In this document: piece after piece, positions 8,927-17,674 of the stretch
How the letters are laid out: each line of letters begins with the position of its first letter
Numbering within the stretch: the stretch's first letter is position 1
Assembly (NCBI GenBank): GCA_963776845.1
Contig: CAVZOJ010000013.1
Coordinates: forward strand, 1-64,000
Origin: Roseitranquillus sp963776845
GTDB lineage: Bacteria; Pseudomonadota; Alphaproteobacteria; Rhodobacterales; Rhodobacteraceae
Length of the DNA stretch: 64,000 nt
Direction of reading: 5' to 3'
Program-made: the position numbers and the translations under genes
Notes under the pieces: generated by a model
Database searches by the model: none
Told to the model about the DNA's origin: nothing
The model's input: only the letters and a program-made list of their open reading frames with translations

Positions 8927-9631
8927 TCAGCGGGGGTCGTAGACGTAGCCTATGCCGCGGACGGTGCGGATGACGGCGGGCTTTGCGGGGTCCACCTCGA
9001 TCTTTCTGCGGATCCGGCTGATGCGAATGTCGATTGAGCGATCGAACGGATCCCACGATCGGTCTCGGACGCCTTCGAGGATCTGGTCGCGGTTCAGCAC
9101 GCGCCCTCGCTTCTCGGCGAAGAGCTTGAGCAGGTTGAACTCCATTGCGGTCAGCGGGACCTCTTCGCCATCCTCGGTCAGGAGCTTTGCGCCGCGGATG
9201 TCGAGCCAGCACTTGCCGAAGCGCCAGCGCTGCCCCGGCGCGGCCGCCGGCTCGGCGGGCTCGACGGCGACCCAGCGCAACACCGCCTTGAGCCGTGCCT
9301 CAAGCTCGCGCAGGTCGACAGGCTTGGCCAAGTAGTCGTCGGCGCCCATCTCCAGGCCGACGATCTTGTCGACGACCTCGCCCCGCGCAGTCAGCATCAC
9401 CACTGGGATCCGCCGCCCCCGGACGCGCAGGTCGCGCAGCGCGGTCAGCCCGTCCTCGCCCGGCATCATCACGTCGAGAACGATCAGGTCAGGCGCGTCG
9501 CGCTCTATCGCGCGGCGCATGCCGGCCGCGTCGGCTGCGGTCGTCGCGCGAAAGCCGCGCTTGCCGAGGTACTCCGCCAGCATCTCGCGCAGGTCCGCCT
9601 CGTCGCCGCAGACCAGGATCCGGGCGCTCAT
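8927..9631 (-). CDS. OmpR-family response regulator
   Basis: 234 residues. The receiver domain (1-120) has the phospho-acceptor Asp in LIVLDVMMPGEDG, the switch Thr in VVMLTARG and the Lys in DDYLAKPVD. The winged-helix domain (140-232) has LTAMEFNLLKLFAEKRGRVLNR and SIDIRISRIRRKIE, ending VRGIGYVYDPR. An oddity is that the usual acidic pair at the start (DDE) reads GDE here, removing one of the two metal-binding carboxylates. The start overlaps the stop of the hybrid kinase gene (ATGA), so this is the last gene of a four-gene operon and the likely output of its phosphorelay. Confidence 0.9.
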   Translation of the reverse strand: MSARILVCGDEADLREMLAEYLGKRGFRATTAADAAGMRRAIERDAPDLIVLDVMMPGEDGLTALRDLRVRGRRIPVVMLTARGEVVDKIVGLEMGADDYLAKPVDLRELEARLKAVLRWVAVEPAEPAAAPGQRWRFGKCWLDIRGAKLLTEDGEEVPLTAMEFNLLKLFAEKRGRVLNRDQILEGVRDRSWDPFDRSIDIRISRIRRKIEVDPAKPAVIRTVRGIGYVYDPR

Positions 9632-11506
9632 GGGGGCTGCTCCGTCAGCACCCGCGCGACCAGAGCGCGTAACTCGGCCGGAACGATTGGCTTCTCCAGT
9701 CGCGGACGCCCGGTGCCGGCGAGGAAGGCTAGCGCCGCCGGTCCGGCGGTGTCGCCGGTGACGACGGCCACGTGTGAAGCGAGCGCCGGCGCCTCGGCCA
9801 GGAGGGCGCGGTAGAGACCGCGGCCGTCAAGACCTGGCATCGCCAGGTCGCTCAGCACCAGGTCTTAGGGGTGCTTCCGGATCAGGCGCAACGCAGCCTC
9901 TCCGGTCGTGGCGTGGTCGATTTCGTGGTGCTGACTGCGGAGGATGTCGCGCATCAGCTCGGCGACATCCGCCTCGTCCTCGACGATCAGGATGCGCGCC
10001 CTCGCCGGTCCCTTGACGCCGTTGGCGGAGGGCGCAGGTTCCCGTGCAACCTTGTCGGCCATCGGCAGGCGCACAGTGAATACGGTGCCGCCGCCCGGCC
10101 GCGGATCGACCCGAATCCGGCCTCGGTGCGAGATGACGACGCGGTGGCAAAGCGCGAGCCCAAGGCCCGTGCCCTCGCCCTTGGTGGTGAAGAACGGCTC
10201 GAAAACGCGGCCGCGTATCTCGCTCGAGATGCCGGGGCCGTCGTCGCTCACACGGATCTCCACGCTGCCGTTGCGGAATTCCGACGAGACCACGATTCGG
10301 CCACCGACGCCCGATGCTGCGATCGCCTGCGCGGCATTGCAGACCAGGTTCAGCACGACCTGCGCGATCTGATCGGCGTCGGCCATGATCGGGGGCAGGT
10401 CGTCATCCAGCCGAAGCTCGACCTCCGCCGCCAGGCCGTCGCCGGTCCGCGCCGCGTCGAGCGCCCTCCGCACCACCGGGTTCGGATCGACCGGCGACAG
10501 CACCGCGGGCTCCTGCCGGGCCATTGCGAGGAACGACTTGACGATGCGGGTGCAACGTTCGGCAGCCTGGGCGATCTTGTCGATGCGCCGCAAGGTGTTG
10601 GCGTCCGCCGTCTCCTCGCGCAGCATCATGGCGTGGCCGACCACCACCGACAGCGGGTTGTTAAGCTCGTGCGCCACGCCGGCGAGCAGTTCGCCCAGCG
10701 CCGACATCTTCTCGTTCTGGAAGGAAGATCGTCTCGCGCTGCGCCGCCAGCTCGGCCTGCATCGCGGTCTCGCGGGTCAGGTCGGCGATTGCGGAGACGA
10801 CGACATCCTCGCCGCGATACTCGATCAGCCGCGCCGAGATCGATGCCGGAAAGGCGCTGCCGTCGGCATGCAGGCAGGTGACGTCCATGTCTTTCACCCG
10901 CCCTGTCGGCAAAAGCGCGGTGATGAAGTCGGCGCGCTCCTCCCGGCTGGCGAAATGGTCCGAGAGCGTCATCGCCGCACCGAGCAGCTCGGTCGCCGCC
11001 GGCGTGCGGTAGAGCACCTGGCCGTCACCGACGCGGCTCATGACGACGTTGGCAGGGCAGGCCTCAAGAACCTTGTTCAGGATCTGCGCGCCCTCCTGAT
11101 CGTTCGCAGCCAGTTGCCGCCGGGCCGTCACGTCGCGCTGGGTGACGACGAAGCCGCCCGAGCGGGTCGCGCTCAGGGTCACCGCGCCTGCGGTCCCGTT
11201 CGGCGCTTCGACCTCGACGCTCTCGGGTGCGGCGCCCGGCTCCAGCCGGCTCTCCAGCCAGCGCAGCCGCCGCGCCGTCTCCTCGTCTATGAGGCCGCGC
11301 ATCTTCGCCTCGCGCAGGAGAAGGTCCCACCCCACGCCCGACGCGATCAGGTCGGCGAGGATCGGGTTCATGCGCAGGAATCGACCGTTGCAGAGCAGCA
11401 GCCGGCGGTCCTCGTCGAACAGAGCGAAGCCCTCGCTCAGCGCCTCGATCGCGTCGGCCAACCCGAGACGTCCTGCCGACGGACCGCGCACCAGCGTCTC
11501 AGGCAC
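9628..11506 (-). pseudogene. PAS-PAS hybrid sensor histidine kinase with receiver, disrupted
   Basis: About 625 residues when read through. Two PAS-type domains come first (AIEALSEGFALFDEDRRLLL and VLEACPANVVMSRVGDG), then the phospho-accepting H box (LAGVAHELNNPLSVV), the ATPase N box (NLVCNAAQAI), G1 (DDGPGI) and G2 (GEGTGLGLA), and a receiver domain with Asp in LVLSDLAMPG. Two lesions are present: a frameshift near 10725 between the second PAS and the H box, and an in-frame TAA at 9865-9867 where a Tyr is expected (KHP-stop-DLVLSD). The GTG start overlaps the cyclase stop, and the end is ATGA-coupled to the regulator. It should sense a signal through PAS and pass phosphate to the regulator at 8927. 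Confidence 0.85.
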
Positions 11507-12548
11507 GGTGCGCCCGGCCGGCGGGGGCCGCCTCGTGCAGCGTCATCACCTCGCTCTCCCAGCCGCGCAGGTTCTGCACGCCGAGGCTCACCAGCTCGAA
11601 CCGCCCGTCCACCTGGTTGGCGAACCCGTCTCGATCGCGACCGACATCGGCTGCGCCACTTCCCAGCGCAGCCGCTTGGCCCGCATCACGGCGGGGCCGA
11701 ACACGTCGTAGATGTACTTCTGCACGCCGACGACCGAGCCGATCACCGGCCCCGAGGCGCAGCCGATCCGACAATGGCACTGGTTCGGATGGCTCTCGTT
11801 GCGCTGCGCCAGGTAGCGGATGGACCTTACGGCGGCGCTGGCGATTGCAATCGCATGACCGTCCATCGCATCGGGCACGCCGGACACGATCATGTAGATG
11901 TCGCCGTTCGTCTTTATCCGCTCGCAGCCAAACTGCTCGCCGATGCGGTCGAGCGCCGAATATACGTCATTGAGCTCGCTGACGATGACGCCCGGACCGA
12001 GCGACATCGAGTTCGACGACCTCGGTGAAGGCCACGAAATCGAGGACCAGCACCGAGACCAACGGATAGAGCCGCGGTGTGACGACGCCGAAGGCCTTGT
12101 ACTCCTCGTAGGCCGAGCGCGGCATCGTGTTGAGCAAGAGCTTCTCGACCTGCTCCTTCTCGCGCTTTGTTGCGCTCGACCATCAGCGAGTAGGAGTCGA
12201 TCATCGACTCCAGCTCCTTGATGCGGGTGATGTTCTGGCAGACGACGACGACGATCTTCTTGCCCGAATCGAGCGCGAGGTTGAAGTCCATCGCCACCAC
12301 CATCGTCCGCCGGCGCAGCTTGAACGAGAGCTCCGTCTTGTAGCGGCACGGCTCGTCGCGCGCCTGCCGGAGGAGGGCGAGGTCGAGTCCCACGAAGAGT
12401 TCCTCGATCCGGGTGCCAAGCTCAGGGCCACCGAACCACTCGCCGAACGTGTCGTTGAAAAAGCGCAGCCCTAGGGTGTCGAGGTCCACCAGAGCGACGC
12501 CGACGCCGATGCCTGCAGGAGCTGCTCGTTGATCGCGGCGATGGACAT
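11499..12548 (-). pseudogene. PAS-linked class III adenylate/guanylate cyclase, frame-broken
   Basis: A PAS-like N-terminus (LGLRFFNDTFGEWFGG) and a helical linker (IKELESMIDSYSLMVERNK) lead into a class III cyclase domain. The first metal Asp is in VSVLVLDFVAFTE, a Lys and the second Asp in RIKTNGDIYMIVSG, a YDVFG motif follows, and FGPAVMRAKRLR lies where family members have Asn-x-x-x-Arg. The Lys/Asp pair fits ATP rather than GTP. Met replaces the transition-state Asn, so activity is uncertain. Frames change at about 12510, 12170, 12010 and 11620. The ATG overlaps the globin stop (TGATG) and the stop overlaps the kinase start. Confidence 0.8.
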
Positions 12549-12847
12549 CAGGGGACCACCAGTCCGCGGCGACTCTCGAATTCGCCGACGACGCGGGCGA
12601 CGTCGTCTCCTGCGACCCCGTGATCGCTCAGGGTCTCCCCTAGGATTGGCTTCAGCGTGTCGAAGTGCGCCGGCTCGATCGTCAGGTGGCGGTGGAGCGC
12701 CCTGATCTGCTCATCGGTGTAGGACGCCGGTCCGCCCAGCAGCATTGCCAGGAACTTGGTCTGGTGGTCGACGAGGGCGTAGAAATCGACCACGATGCGG
12801 CCGATCTGCGAAAAGCCTCCGTACTTCTCGTAAACCGACTTTGCCAA
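12548..12847 (-). CDS. Group 1 truncated haemoglobin with an internal gap
   Basis: 99 residues. The start is a TTG at 12847 with AGGGAGG upstream; an ATG further up would add about 16 atypical residues. The beginning SVYEKYGGFSQIGRIVVDFY (A and B helices) and the end HQTKFLAMLLGGPASYTDEQ followed by LHRHLTI (proximal His region) are typical of trHb1. Between DFYALV and DHQTKF the family normally has roughly 18 more residues (the loop and helix on the distal side), which are missing without breaking the frame. The stop overlaps the cyclase start (TGATG). Position suggests a haem-based O2 or NO sensor, or scavenger, for the cyclase-kinase system. Confidence 0.75.
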   Translation of the reverse strand: MAKSVYEKYGGFSQIGRIVVDFYALVDHQTKFLAMLLGGPASYTDEQIRALHRHLTIEPAHFDTLKPILGETLSDHGVAGDDVARVVGEFESRRGLVVP

Positions 12848-12963
12848 TCGACGCCTCCCTGCGGGCGGAAAGTTCCGGTCCCCGATGTGAAACATGTCTG
12901 GTTGAAAGATGGTGCTGGCGTCGTTGTCCTCGGTGTCCTGGGAGGGATCGGAGTGATCATGGA

Positions 12964-12971
12964 TTATTTTT
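12964..12971. repeat. IS1595 target-site duplication, left copy
   Basis: TTATTTTT directly abuts the left end of the IS1595 element. The identical octamer is at 14087-14094. Confidence 0.9.
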
Positions 12972-14086
12972 GGGCATGTCCGCATATCGTGTTGGTGAGA
13001 ACTCACGCCACCAGACGATCCCACACGAGGTCTGGGGCATTGACCCGCTGATCTGCGAGCGAGGATAGAAACCACGCCACGTAGAGCGGAAGATACTTGG
13101 TGGCCGGCCCTCTGAAGAGCTTCATGAACTCCTCGTAGCGCCCGTGGAGCGCGTTGATGTTCTGGATGTGGAAGATGCGTTCGACAACGCGCTCGCCGCG
13201 CCGGTTCTTGAGGACCTTGTGCTCGAGGCCGCAGGCGCTCGCGAGCTTCCTGTATCTGGACGCGGCATCCGAGCAGAGCACCGCGTCGCGTCCGATATGC
13301 CGGCCGAGCGCGCCGACGATGGTGGCGTCTCGAAGGTTCGCAATCACCTGCGCTCGCCTCTGTCCGGAACGATCGAGGGCGGTCAGGATCGGAATCTGCC
13401 ATCTGGAGAGGCCGCGTTCCATCTTCGGCCCACCGCGCCCGAACTCGCGCCAGCGTCTCCGGGGCGGTTCGGGATTGTTCTCCGGGTCGCGCTCGTGGCG
13501 CACCCACTCGCGAGACGCCTTCCGGCTCTCGCGCTGAAACGCCTCGTCCGCCTCGATAATCCCGGAGAGCCCAGAAGCGCCGACACCGACCAGCGTTCTG
13601 AGGATCATATGACGCCAGCGCCAGATGGTCATCTTGTTCACTCCCAGGCGTTCCGCGGTTCTTCGGCAGCTGGACGGCTGTCCCGAGAACATCTCCTTGA
13701 TCAGGGCGTGGAATGCCTGAGGCTGCCGAACCGTAGCGACCGCTGTGTCTGTCGTCGCGGACCTGGTCACGCCGCAAGCGTCGCAACGCCAGCGCTGAAA
13801 GCCGTTCTTGGTGCGGCCCCACCGAACGAGGCGCGAACATCCGCATTGAGCGCACACCGGCGCCGTCTCGATCCGGCTCTCGACCTGACGAAGCGCCTCG
13901 ATCCGCAGGCCGAGGCTTCCAAGGATCTCCTGGACGTCCTCGATCTGGCGCGCGCTGAGACTGCCGATGGCTTCAACGAAGCGCGCAAACTCCACTGGGT
14001 TCATCAGATTCTCCGTGTCAGGGACACGGCAGATTGGCCGAAGTGGAGTTAAGCGAAGTCTACCAACACGCTATGCGGACATGCCC
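12972..14086 (-). mobile_element. IS1595-family insertion sequence, complete
   Basis: 1,115 bp. Terminal inverted repeats of 25 bp (12972-12996 and 14062-14086) start GGGCATGTCCGCATA and differ at one position. The element is flanked by a perfect 8-bp direct repeat, TTATTTTT, the size expected for IS1595. One intact transposase gene fills it. It inserted 124 bp upstream of the globin start, in the promoter region of the signalling operon. Intact ends, gene and target duplication point to a recent insertion. Confidence 0.95.
13003..14004 (-). CDS. IS1595-family transposase (ISXO2-like)
   Basis: 333 residues. An N-terminal zinc finger (CAQCGCSRLVRWG and RWRCDACG) precedes the ISXO2-like DDE domain: IIEADEAFQ, then VLCSDAASRY, then NINALHGRYEEFM. 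A helix-turn-helix region (TAERLGVNKMTIWRW) lies between. The full length of the family is present with no frame break, unlike most transposases in this window. Confidence 0.92.
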   Translation of the reverse strand: MNPVEFARFVEAIGSLSARQIEDVQEILGSLGLRIEALRQVESRIETAPVCAQCGCSRLVRWGRTKNGFQRWRCDACGVTRSATTDTAVATVRQPQAFHALIKEMFSGQPSSCRRTAERLGVNKMTIWRWRHMILRTLVGVGASGLSGIIEADEAFQRESRKASREWVRHERDPENNPEPPRRRWREFGRGGPKMERGLSRWQIPILTALDRSGQRRAQVIANLRDATIVGALGRHIGRDAVLCSDAASRYRKLASACGLEHKVLKNRRGERVVERIFHIQNINALHGRYEEFMKLFRGPATKYLPLYVAWFLSSLADQRVNAPDLVWDRLVA

Positions 14087-14094
14087 TTATTTTT
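14087..14094. repeat. IS1595 target-site duplication, right copy
   Basis: TTATTTTT, identical to 12964-12971. The IS6 element begins only 3 bp further on. Confidence 0.9.
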
Positions 14095-14097
14095 CGT

Positions 14098-14883
14098 GGC
14101 ATTGTCAGGTTGATGGTGTCGCGGAGGCCGGGTAGCCGGCTCACATGCTGAACCTCGACGATCTCTGCGCCTCAAAGGACATCGGTTTCCGCGGACCGTC
14201 ATCGGCTACGCCGTCTCGGCCTACCACCGCTTCGCTCTGAGCCTGCGCGATGTCGAGGATCTTCTCGCGGAGCACGGGGTCGTCGTCTCCCACGAGACGA
14301 TCCGGACCTGGGTCGCGAAGTTCGGAGCGCAGTTCATGCGACGGGCCCGGGCCAGCCGACAGTGGCATTTTGACGAGGTCGTCCTCAAGATCAACGGCGT
14401 CAGACACTAGCTGTGGCGGGCGATCGACGCGAACGGCGACGTGCTGGACATCCTCGTGCAGGCGCGCCGCCGCGGCCGCCAGGCGGTTCATGCGCAAGCT
14501 CTTCAAGCGTTGGTGCCTGCCGCGGGTGATGGTGACCGACAAGCTCGGATCCTATCCGGCCGCGAAGGCGAAACTCGCCCCCGGCGTCGCGCATCGCCGG
14601 CACAAGGGGATCAACAACGCCGCCGAAGCCTCGCACCGGCACACCCGTCGACGAGAGAAGATCATGGGGCGGTTCAAGTCGCCGCGACATGCCCAGCGGT
14701 TCCTGTCGGTCCACGATCAGACAGCCGCCATCTTCCGCCCGCCGTCACCGCCTCTCCGCCCGTTCCTACCGCCACGCAAGACAGGATGCGTTCGACATCT
14801 GGACCGCCTACACCACCGAACTGTCCGCGTGAGCGGTCGCCGGCGGCAGCTTGTCCGTCCGAGCAAAATAACCTGACAATGCC
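14098..14883 (+). mobile_element. IS6-family element, copy 1, with a broken transposase
   Basis: 786 bp bounded by GGCATTGTCAGGTT at the left and its inverted copy AACCTGACAATGCC at the right. Inside, the IS6 transposase reads HRFPRTVIGYAVSAYHRFAL, HETIRTWVAKFGAQF, WHFDEVVLKINGVRH, then a TAG in place of the Trp codon before LWRAIDANGDVLDIL. A frameshift near 14465 follows, then FMRKLFKRW, VTDKLGSYPAAKAKL and NNAAEASHRHTRRREK. No 8-bp target duplication is visible, so one or both sides have been rearranged. A second copy in opposite orientation is at 53642-54444. Confidence 0.88.
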
Positions 14884-15079
14884 GGTCGACGTCGCCGGCG
14901 CCTCCGTCTGGCATCCATCGCCTTCCCTCAGGCGAAGGTTGGGATCGTCACCGTGTCGACATGGTCGAAGGACCAAGCCTCATCCTTGTAGCTGAGCGCA
15001 AAGCGACCGCAGTGCCGGCCGGCGCCACCTTGAGGGTTGAACGTATCAGCGCCTGTCCGCCGCCGATCACCTGCCGCAC

Positions 15080-15565
15080 GGGCTTGCCGAGTTGGGGGCG
15101 GCCGCGATCCACTCCCGCACCGCCTTGGCGATGAACTTGGGGCCGTGGTCAGACCGGATGTGCCGGCACGCCACGCAGGATGAACAGGTCCGACAGGACG
15201 TCGATGACGTCCACCGACCTGAGCTTGCGGTCGACCCGGATTACCAGGCTCTCGCGGGTGAACTCGTCGATCACGTTCAGCATGCGGAACTTCCGTCCGT
15301 CGTGGGTGCGGTCCTCGACGAAGTCGTAGGACCAGACGTGGTTCGGGCGCTCCGGCCGCAGCCGGACGCACGACCCGTCGTTGAGCCAGAGACGGCCCTT
15401 CTTCGGCTGCTTCTGCGGCACCTTCAGCCCTTCCCGCCGCCATATCCGCTCGACCCGCTTGGCGTTCACCACCCAGCCGGCATCGCGCAGCAGCGCCGCG
15501 ATCCGGCGGTAGCCGTAGCGGCCATACCGGCTGGCGAGCGCCGCGATGTCCGCCGTCAGAGCGGC
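15080..15565 (-). pseudogene. IS3-family transposase (OrfB) fragment
   Basis: The frame contains RYGYRRIAALLRDAGW, NAKRVERIWRREGLK, NHVWSYDFVEDRTHDG (first Asp), LNVIDEFTRESLVIRVDR, and, after a lost base near 15165, RSDHGPKFIAKAVREWIAA (second Asp). The part with the catalytic Glu is missing at the 3' side and the N-terminus is cut at about 15565, where it abuts the MFS remnant. Both edges are therefore truncated. The 195 bp between this fragment and the IS6 element (14884-15079) hold nothing recognisable. Confidence 0.75.
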
Positions 15566-15585
15566 TTCGTCGGCGCGGCCCCGCC

Positions 15586-15729
15586 GAAGGCCCCGGCAAG
15601 GCCGTCACCTGCGGACGCCATGGTCTGGAAATGAAAGCCCAAGCCGACCCGAGCGGCGAACAGCAGCGCCAGGATCCACCACCTCGTCGCGTCCGTTTCG
15701 GCTGCGCGCGCCTTCTGTTCGGACCTCAT
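15586..15729 (-). pseudogene. Major facilitator superfamily transporter, N-terminal remnant
   Basis: Reads from an ATG at 15729: a charged start (MRSEQKARAAETDA), then RWWILALLFAARVGLGFHFQ and TMASAGDGLAGAFG, which is the first membrane helix and following loop of MFS transporters. It ends where the IS3 fragment begins, so only about 48 residues of an expected ~400 remain. Confidence 0.55.
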
Positions 15730-15851
15730 CGGTCCACCCTCGCTGCAACTGGGCAGCAGGATGAGGAGCCGCGGGCCTCGGCGGAATCCGGCAGCTGCAG
15801 TAAATCGCAACGGTCCCCTGCAGTATTCGACTACTGCGCAGCTTCGCGCTG

Positions 15852-16091
15852 ATGAACGCGCTCGATCTCTGGCGCGAGACTGGCGAGGACCGCTGGCGTG
15901 AGATGGCGAAGGATCTCGTCGCGGAGGTCCACCACGTGCTCGGCCGTCACCGGCCGGACGATCCCCGCACCGGCTGGTTGAGCGGCCTGGGCGAGGCCGA
16001 AGGCGCGCGCCATCCGACGCTGGGCGGCCTCAGGATCGGCAAGCCCCTGCCCGAGCGCAGGCCGAACGAGCCCTACGACGAGCGCCTCGAA
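15852..16091 (+). pseudogene. Fragment of a probable six-hairpin glycosidase-like hypothetical protein
   Basis: About 80 residues including LWRETGEDRWREMAKDLV, LGRHRPDDPRTGWLSGLGE and PTLGGLRIGKPLPERRP, ending YDERLE at a TGA. The stretch looks like the N-terminal part of a longer conserved protein that I associate, from memory only, with the six-hairpin (AGE-like) fold. The TGA falls where the family would continue with Trp, and what follows is unrelated, so this is a truncated remnant. Function unknown. Confidence 0.35.
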
Positions 16092-16225
16092 TGAGACCGC
16101 GAGGGGCGCCGCGGGACCGGCGCCTCCTCGGCGAGCCCGGTCAATGGAACGGCACGTATCCGCAGGTCGTCGAGCAGGAGCCCGCGAGCGAGATTAACGC
16201 CGCAGCGTGTCAGTGCCGCAAAGTG

Positions 16226-17473
16226 TCAGTCGAGGCCGGGTTGGCGGCCGACGCGACGCGCCAGCGGGGCGACCGTCAGTCCCTGCACGATGATGGAGAA
16301 CACGACGACGATGTAGGTGGCCGTCAGAATGGCCGGTTTCCACTCGCTCTGCGGGAGGCTGAGCGCCAGCGCGACGCTGATGCCGCCCTTGAGGCCGCCC
16401 CAGGTCATGATCCGCACGGTGCCTCGGTTGAACGTCCTGAACGCTCTGAGAAGATTGATCGGTACCGCGACCGCGGCGAGACGCGCGACAAGCGCGAGGA
16501 CGATCGCCGCAATGCCCGCCATCACGGCATCGGCGGAGAACGCCACTGCGAAGACCTCGAAACCGATCATCAGGAACAGGACTGCGTTCAGTATCTCGTC
16601 GATTATCTTCCAAAATCCATCGACGTATTCCCGCGTCTGTTCGCTCATTCCGAAGCGGGTGCCGATGTGGCCGATCAGGAGGCCGGCGCAAACCGCCATG
16701 ATTGGCGCCGAGACGTGAAGCGCCACGGCAAGCTCGTAGCCGCCGAACGCGAGACCGAGCGTCAGCAGCACCTCAAGCGAATACTCGTCGATCCGGCGCA
16801 TGATCCGGAAGGTCAGCCAGCCAAGGACAATGCCGAGGGCCGCTCCTCCCAGCGCTTCCCGCACAAACAGAATTGCTGCGCCGGAGAGGCCTTCGGAATG
16901 CTCGCCGCCGGCGGGATAGGCCAGACCGAGCAGGACCAGGAAGACGACGTAGCCGACGCCGTCGTTGAACAGGCTCTCCCCGGCGATCTTGGTCTCGAGG
17001 CTGGTCGGCAGGTTCGCCTCGCGCAGGACCCCGAGCACCGCCACCGGATCGGTGGGCGAGATCAGGGCGCCGAACAGAAGCGCGACGAGTATCGGCATGC
17101 CCGTGAGCCACGAGAACGCCGTGCCGACGATGATCGTCGAGAGGGCGACGCCGATGGTCGCCATGAGCAGCACCGAGAGCCACTCGGATCGCAAGTCGGA
17201 GAGCTTGACGTGCAGCGCTCCCGCGAAAAGCAGAAGGCCCAGCATGCCTTCGAGCAGGGCGTTCGAGAACTCGATCCCGTTGACGATGGCGCGGAAGCTG
17301 TCGGCGATGCCGAGGGCCGGCGCCATGGCGTCGATACCAAGGATGGCCATGGACGCGAGCAGTGCGACGACGAGGATCCCGATTGCGGAAGGCAGCTTCA
17401 GGAAAAGGTAGTTCACGGCGCCGAAGATGCCGGCCAGCACAATCAGCAGGGACGCGATCTGAAGAATGTTCAC
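16226..17473 (-). CDS. Na+/H+ (cation/proton) antiporter, CPA1/NhaP family
   Basis: 415 residues from the GTG at 17473, chosen because GAAGGAG lies 8 bp upstream; an ATG 30 bp earlier overlaps that ribosome site. Eleven to thirteen hydrophobic segments. CPA1 hallmarks are present: LLFAGALHVKLSDLR, LISPTDPVAVLGVLREANLP, the ion-binding pair in AGESLFNDGVGYVVF, and GGLKGGISVALALSLP near the C-terminus. It exchanges cytoplasmic Na+ (or K+) for protons at the inner membrane, for pH and salt tolerance. It lacks the long cytoplasmic tail of eukaryotic NHEs. The reading frame is clean. Confidence 0.92.
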   Translation of the reverse strand: MNILQIASLLIVLAGIFGAVNYLFLKLPSAIGILVVALLASMAILGIDAMAPALGIADSFRAIVNGIEFSNALLEGMLGLLLFAGALHVKLSDLRSEWLSVLLMATIGVALSTIIVGTAFSWLTGMPILVALLFGALISPTDPVAVLGVLREANLPTSLETKIAGESLFNDGVGYVVFLVLLGLAYPAGGEHSEGLSGAAILFVREALGGAALGIVLGWLTFRIMRRIDEYSLEVLLTLGLAFGGYELAVALHVSAPIMAVCAGLLIGHIGTRFGMSEQTREYVDGFWKIIDEILNAVLFLMIGFEVFAVAFSADAVMAGIAAIVLALVARLAAVAVPINLLRAFRTFNRGTVRIMTWGGLKGGISVALALSLPQSEWKPAILTATYIVVVFSIIVQGLTVAPLARRVGRQPGLD

Positions 17474-17674
17474 TGGCTCCGCTCCTTCGTAGTAGACCTG
17501 CAACGCACCCCGACATTTGCCAAGCGGCCGCAGGCACGTGCAGCAGGAGGGCGAAGAGCTCGGTTATTTCACGCCTTGATGCCGAACCTGACGACCAGCC
17601 GTGACGTTTTTCCCTTTAACCTGTGGCAACCAGCGTCGTTGCATCCAAAGGGATCAGATTCGGAAGGAGAAGCG

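Noticed and set aside
13144..14052. Plus-strand frame across the IS1595 element.
   Set aside because: It is the complement of the intact transposase and crosses the element's terminal repeat.
16091..17674. A very long open frame on the plus strand through 16.1-17.7 kb.
   Set aside because: The first ~500 codons are the complement of the Na+/H+ antiporter gene, rich in Arg, Asp and Gln as high-GC shadow frames are. Only the part from the GTG at 17675 has GH13 motifs.
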